Positions 32,925 through 35,798 of a stretch of DNA of 35,798 bases are shown here, in pieces. Both the position numbers and the translations under genes were made by a program. Below the pieces are notes generated by a model. That model worked only from the letters and a program-made list of their open reading frames with translations, did no database searches and was not told where the DNA came from. How positions within the stretch are numbered: position 1 is the stretch's first letter; each line of letters begins with the position of its first letter. Origin of the DNA: Saprospira grandis DSM 2844 (GTDB taxonomy: Bacteria > Bacteroidota > Bacteroidia > Chitinophagales > Saprospiraceae); NCBI GenBank assembly GCA_945888475.1, contig CAMDAB010000024.1:1-35798 (forward strand). Reading direction: 5' to 3'.

Positions 32925-33617
32925 TTACATTTCCAATGCAGTTTGAATCGTTGCCAAAAATTCTTTTTTGGTGCTGTCCTCTTCAAATTTGCCGCTGTAT
33001 GCCGAAGTAACAGTACTGCTTGAAGTATCTTTGATACCTCTGCTCGACACACACATGTGTTTGGCATCTATATAAATTGCTACATCTTCAGATTTAAGCA
33101 CTCTTTTCAGTTCATTAAGAATCTGCATGGTGAGACGTTCCTGCACCTGAGGACGCTTGCCAAAATACTGTACAATGCGGTTGATTTTTGAAAGCCCGAT
33201 TACATAACCATTCGAAATGTAGGCTACATGGCAGCGTCCGTAAATTGGCAGAAAGTGATGCTCGCAGGTCGATTGGACCAAGATGTTTTTCTCCACCAGC
33301 ATCTGATTGTACTGATACTTATTCTCAAATAGTGCTGCAGCAGGTTTGTTGCCTGGGTTGAGCCCGCTAAAAATTTCCTGGACATACATTTTGGCGACCC
33401 TGTGCGGCGTGCCTCTCAGGCTGTCATCCGTAAGGTCTAGCCCCAAAATATCCATAATTTGTTCGAAATGGGTAGCTATTTTAGCTATTTTTTCTTCGTC
33501 TGTAAGGTCGAAAGCGCCGGGACGCATTGGAGTTTCGAGAGCGGTAAGGATATGCTCATCGTCCATTTCCTCGTAGGTGCTAATGAGTTCCTTGTTTGGG
33601 ATTTTTGTTCCGTTCAT
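32925..33617 (-). CDS. folE: GTP cyclohydrolase I
   Basis: The product has 230 residues. It opens GTP to 7,8-dihydroneopterin triphosphate, the first step to folate and other pterins. Zinc ligands are expected at C118 and H121 (STC-EH-HFLPIYG) and C189 (KHMCVSSRGI); GLSKINRIVQYFGKRPQVQERLT and DTSSSTVTSAYSG are family signatures. Residues 1-45 (YEEMDDEHILTALETPMRPGAFDLTDEEK) are a normal Bacteroidota N-terminal extension. It is divergent from the CrtI-type oxidoreductase across 153 bp that hold four copies of TTGTTTAA. It is monocistronic, with its own terminator. Confidence 0.97.
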   Translation of the reverse strand: MNGTKIPNKELISTYEEMDDEHILTALETPMRPGAFDLTDEEKIAKIATHFEQIMDILGLDLTDDSLRGTPHRVAKMYVQEIFSGLNPGNKPAAALFENKYQYNQMLVEKNILVQSTCEHHFLPIYGRCHVAYISNGYVIGLSKINRIVQYFGKRPQVQERLTMQILNELKRVLKSEDVAIYIDAKHMCVSSRGIKDTSSSTVTSAYSGKFEEDSTKKEFLATIQTALEM

Positions 33618-33700
33618 TTTAATTTGAATTTAAATTTGACAAAAAGCGGATAAAAAATTCAGAAAAAGTTCCGCTAAGAGTATTGATTGAATTCTGAATA

Positions 33701-33768
33701 TTGTTTAAACAAGTGGTTTTAAAGTTTTGTTTAATGATTTTAATTTATTTATGTTAAACAATTTAACA
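33701..33768. promoter_or_regulatory. Cluster of four TTGTTTAA sites between folE and the CrtI-type gene
   Basis: TTGTTTAAACAA (33701-33712) is a perfect palindrome of two overlapping sites. A third TTGTTTAA lies at 33727-33734 and a fourth, inverted, at 33754-33761; the last two face each other across 19 bases. The fourth lies inside the 7-3-7 dyad TGTTAAACAATTTAACA (33752-33768), which ends two bases before the ATG. Facing sites across 19 bp recall MerR-family operators. The regulator is not in the window. Confidence 0.55.
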
Positions 33769-33770
33769 AA

Positions 33771-35231
33771 ATGTCGAAGATCATCATTGTTGGTACAGGA
33801 ATGGGGAGTTTGAGCGCAGCAGCCTTGTTGGCAAAAGAGGGACATGAGCTGACAATTCTAGAGCAAAATTACCTGCCGGGTGGTTGCAGCAGTTCCTATT
33901 ACCGTCAGGGATTTATCTTCGAAAGTGGAGCAACAACACTGGTAGGTTTCGACAAAGGTATGCCTTTAGGTTTTCTTTTCGATGAAATCGGTCTTGAAAT
34001 TGATACGGAGCGTTTAAAAGTTCCCATGAAGGTTCATTTGAGAAATGGTGAAACTTTAATCAGACACAATGATCTCGAGCATTGGATTTCAGAAGCAGAA
34101 AGCATCTTTGGTACAAAAGGTCAACGCAGTTTTTGGAAATTTTGTTTCAAAATCAGCAAATTTGTTTGGGAAAGCTCTTTGAAACAACAAGCATTTCCAC
34201 CTACAAGTTTTTCAGATCTCTGCTCCCTTGCAGCTTCCTTCCGGCCTGAACAGCTCACGAAAATACCATGGGCATTTTATTCTATGGATTATCTGCTCAA
34301 GAAATTTGGGCTGAATGAAAATCAACTATTTGTTGATTTTGTCAACGAGCAGTTGCTCATAACCGCGCAAAATTTTACAAAAGAAGTAAACGTACTCTTT
34401 GGCGCAACGGCACTATGTTATACCAATTTTGGCAATTATTATGTCTTTGGCGGTATGATTCAAATGGTTAAAAAAATTACCGATTGGCTCGAAAATAAGG
34501 GAGCCGCTATACATTACAGAACCAAGGTTGAAAATGTTAAATTTGAAAACGGGCAATACCAGGTCGAAAGCAGTAACGGGCACTTTAGTGCAGATAAAAT
34601 CCTTTTTGGCATTCCAATAAACAATGTCATTGAGATTTTTCCGGATGAAAAATTAAAAAAGAAATACATTAACAAAACGCTCAATAATGATAAACTGTAC
34701 AGTGCCTTTCAAATTGGTGTTGGTTTTAAAAGACCTGCCGGATTTGAGCCAGATGCGCTGCATCATCAGATTCATTTAATAAATCCCCTGCCGAATATAA
34801 ATGCAGCCTCGGTTTTTCTAAGTTATTCACATCCAATCGATTGGTATCGTGCGCCATTGGACAAAATGGTAGCGTCTATCAGCTGTCATATTCCAAATCC
34901 AAATCCAGATCTTGATATTGACAAAGAGGCCTTGGCTCAGATTGTATTCGATGAACTGGATTCAAAAGGCCTGATTCCAAGAGATGCTATCGAGTATTTT
35001 CATGTGTCGGGAGCAGCAGCCTGGGAACGTTGGACCGGTAGGAAATTTGGCTTTGTTGGCGGCTATCCGCAGTACATGCGCACCAAACCCTGGCAGATGA
35101 TCGATGCGCGATTGGATGGTCGTGGTGCATACATCTGCGGCGATTCGGCCTATCCAGGGCAGGGTATACCCGGAGTTGCACTAAGCGGTATCAATGCATT
35201 TTATAAAATGAAATGCAGCCTGAGAAAATAA
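33771..35231 (+). CDS. FAD-dependent CrtI/carotenoid-isomerase-type oxidoreductase
   Basis: The product has 486 residues. The N-terminal FAD-binding fold is IIIVGTGMGSLSAAALLAKEGHELTILEQN (GxGxxG...E), followed by LPGGCSSSYYRQGFIFESGATTL, the CrtI-family substrate-side entry. The C-terminal FAD motif is RGAYICGDSAYPGQGIPGVALSGINA. Middle stretches (YYVFGGMIQMVKKITDWLENKGA, FHVSGAAAWERWTGRKFGFVGGYPQYM) place it with phytoene desaturases, carotenoid isomerases and related all-trans-retinol-saturase-like enzymes; the substrate is not readable. The next gene, 58 bp on, is an acyl-CoA reductase, so a lipid or polyene substrate is also possible. Length is normal. Confidence 0.88.
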   Translation: MSKIIIVGTGMGSLSAAALLAKEGHELTILEQNYLPGGCSSSYYRQGFIFESGATTLVGFDKGMPLGFLFDEIGLEIDTERLKVPMKVHLRNGETLIRHNDLEHWISEAESIFGTKGQRSFWKFCFKISKFVWESSLKQQAFPPTSFSDLCSLAASFRPEQLTKIPWAFYSMDYLLKKFGLNENQLFVDFVNEQLLITAQNFTKEVNVLFGATALCYTNFGNYYVFGGMIQMVKKITDWLENKGAAIHYRTKVENVKFENGQYQVESSNGHFSADKILFGIPINNVIEIFPDEKLKKKYINKTLNNDKLYSAFQIGVGFKRPAGFEPDALHHQIHLINPLPNINAASVFLSYSHPIDWYRAPLDKMVASISCHIPNPNPDLDIDKEALAQIVFDELDSKGLIPRDAIEYFHVSGAAAWERWTGRKFGFVGGYPQYMRTKPWQMIDARLDGRGAYICGDSAYPGQGIPGVALSGINAFYKMKCSLRK

Positions 35232-35289
35232 TTGCAGATGTTGATTTTTTTGTCGAATTTTGCATTTTAATAATCGAATCAAGCAAAAA

Positions 35290-35798
35290 ATGAATTTAAA
35301 GGAGCGCTGCGCAGCATTGGGAAAATTAGGAAATTGGCTAAAAGACAATGAAGAAAGTCTTGATGACTTATACCGCAAAGCTTTCAGCGAAAATGGCTGG
35401 TTCGATGCTGATCAATGTCGCTATGCAATAAAACAGGCTATAGCAGTATATTTCAACGAGAAAAAACTGATGTCCTGGTCAGCGCAAAATGTCGAAGAAA
35501 GTTCCCTTTCAAAAAACATTGGAATCATCATGGCAGGAAATATTCCGGCGGTGGGTCTGCACGATTTTATCTCGGTCTTTGTCAGCGGTCATAAAGCATT
35601 GCTAAAATTCTCTGATAAAGATAAAGTACTGATTAGCTTTTTGCTCAACAAACTCGAAGAACTAAGTCCAGGCTGTTCCACACATTATGAAATTATTGAG
35701 CGACTACAGGTCGCTGACGCTGTAATTGCCACTGGTAGCGACAACAGCAGTCGTTATTTCGAATATTATTTTTCGAAAATGCCTTCGATAATTCGTGG
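35290..35798 (+). CDS. LuxC-type acyl-CoA reductase (5' part, runs off the window)
   Basis: ATG at 35290 with an open frame to the last base (169 codons seen). The product begins MNLKERCAALGKLGNWLKDN; residues ~78-110 read IGIIMAGNIPAVGLHDFISV then FVSGHKALLKFSDKDK, the NAD(P)-binding entry of LuxC/acyl-CoA reductases, and ADAVIATGSDNSSRYFEYYF is the following family motif. It reduces fatty acyl-CoA or acyl-ACP to an aldehyde. The active-site Cys would lie beyond the window. It follows the CrtI-type gene in the same direction, so the two probably form an operon. Confidence 0.85.
   Translation, partial: MNLKERCAALGKLGNWLKDNEESLDDLYRKAFSENGWFDADQCRYAIKQAIAVYFNEKKLMSWSAQNVEESSLSKNIGIIMAGNIPAVGLHDFISVFVSGHKALLKFSDKDKVLISFLLNKLEELSPGCSTHYEIIERLQVADAVIATGSDNSSRYFEYYFSKMPSIIR

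Overview
This window looks like chromosomal DNA of a member of the Bacteroidota. The evidence is AT-rich DNA, two large secreted proteins with C-terminal type IX secretion (T9SS) sorting domains, a TonB-dependent receptor with an N-terminal carboxypeptidase-regulatory-like domain, WG-repeat, FISUMP and DUF1573-like proteins, a GldM/GldN-like pair, and repeated TAnnTTTG -7 boxes upstream of genes in place of sigma-70 TATAAT. The family cannot be fixed from the window. No tRNA, rRNA, CRISPR array, integrase or transposase gene was seen.

Layout. 1-5 kb: two T9SS cargo proteins, a 48-residue small ORF with its own terminator, and an unknown membrane protein. 5.3-8.8 kb: a beta-propeller-like protein with a possible WGR-like N-terminus, a secreted WG-repeat protein and an unknown protein. 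8.9-12.2 kb: a divergent metal-uptake-like locus (TonB receptor / DUF4625-like lipoprotein) around a 7-1-7 palindrome. 12.3-17.6 kb: an SMI1/KNR4-like protein, rsmE, then a cassette of an AAA-ATPase/PD-(D/E)XK protein and a FISUMP protein. Identical palindromes bound the cassette, and a decayed second rsmE 3' end follows it. 17.6-23.5 kb: a repeat-rich gap, a truncated nicotinate phosphoribosyltransferase-like ORF, an RluA-type pseudouridine synthase and a tightly linked SNF2 helicase. 23.8-26.9 kb: three small envelope proteins (OmpA-like, DUF1573-like, Kazal-like) and a periplasmic thioredoxin. 27-31 kb: rpsP, a di-haem cytochrome c peroxidase and a polytopic membrane protein. 31-35.8 kb: GldM-C-like and GldN-like secreted proteins, folE, a CrtI-type FAD oxidoreductase and the start of a LuxC-type acyl-CoA reductase that runs off the window.

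The most unusual content is between genes. There is a family of degenerate tandem repeats with a 7-base period in several sequence versions; they abut genes and in places enter them. There is a MITE-like ~187-bp element with imperfect terminal inverted repeats, present once complete and once in opposite orientation at the left edge. There are also a dispersed TCTCGT-N7-ACGAGA hairpin and a 17-base terminator core used twice. The strongest lead is the palindrome-bounded cassette at the 3' end of rsmE. The distal rsmE remnant differs from the intact copy largely by synonymous changes across its best-conserved part, as when an element enters a gene's 3' end and supplies a replacement end. Second are the stand-alone secreted GldM-C/GldN-like pair and the two symmetric regulatory regions (11363-11377 and 33701-33768).

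All functional assignments come from reading motifs; no database search was possible.
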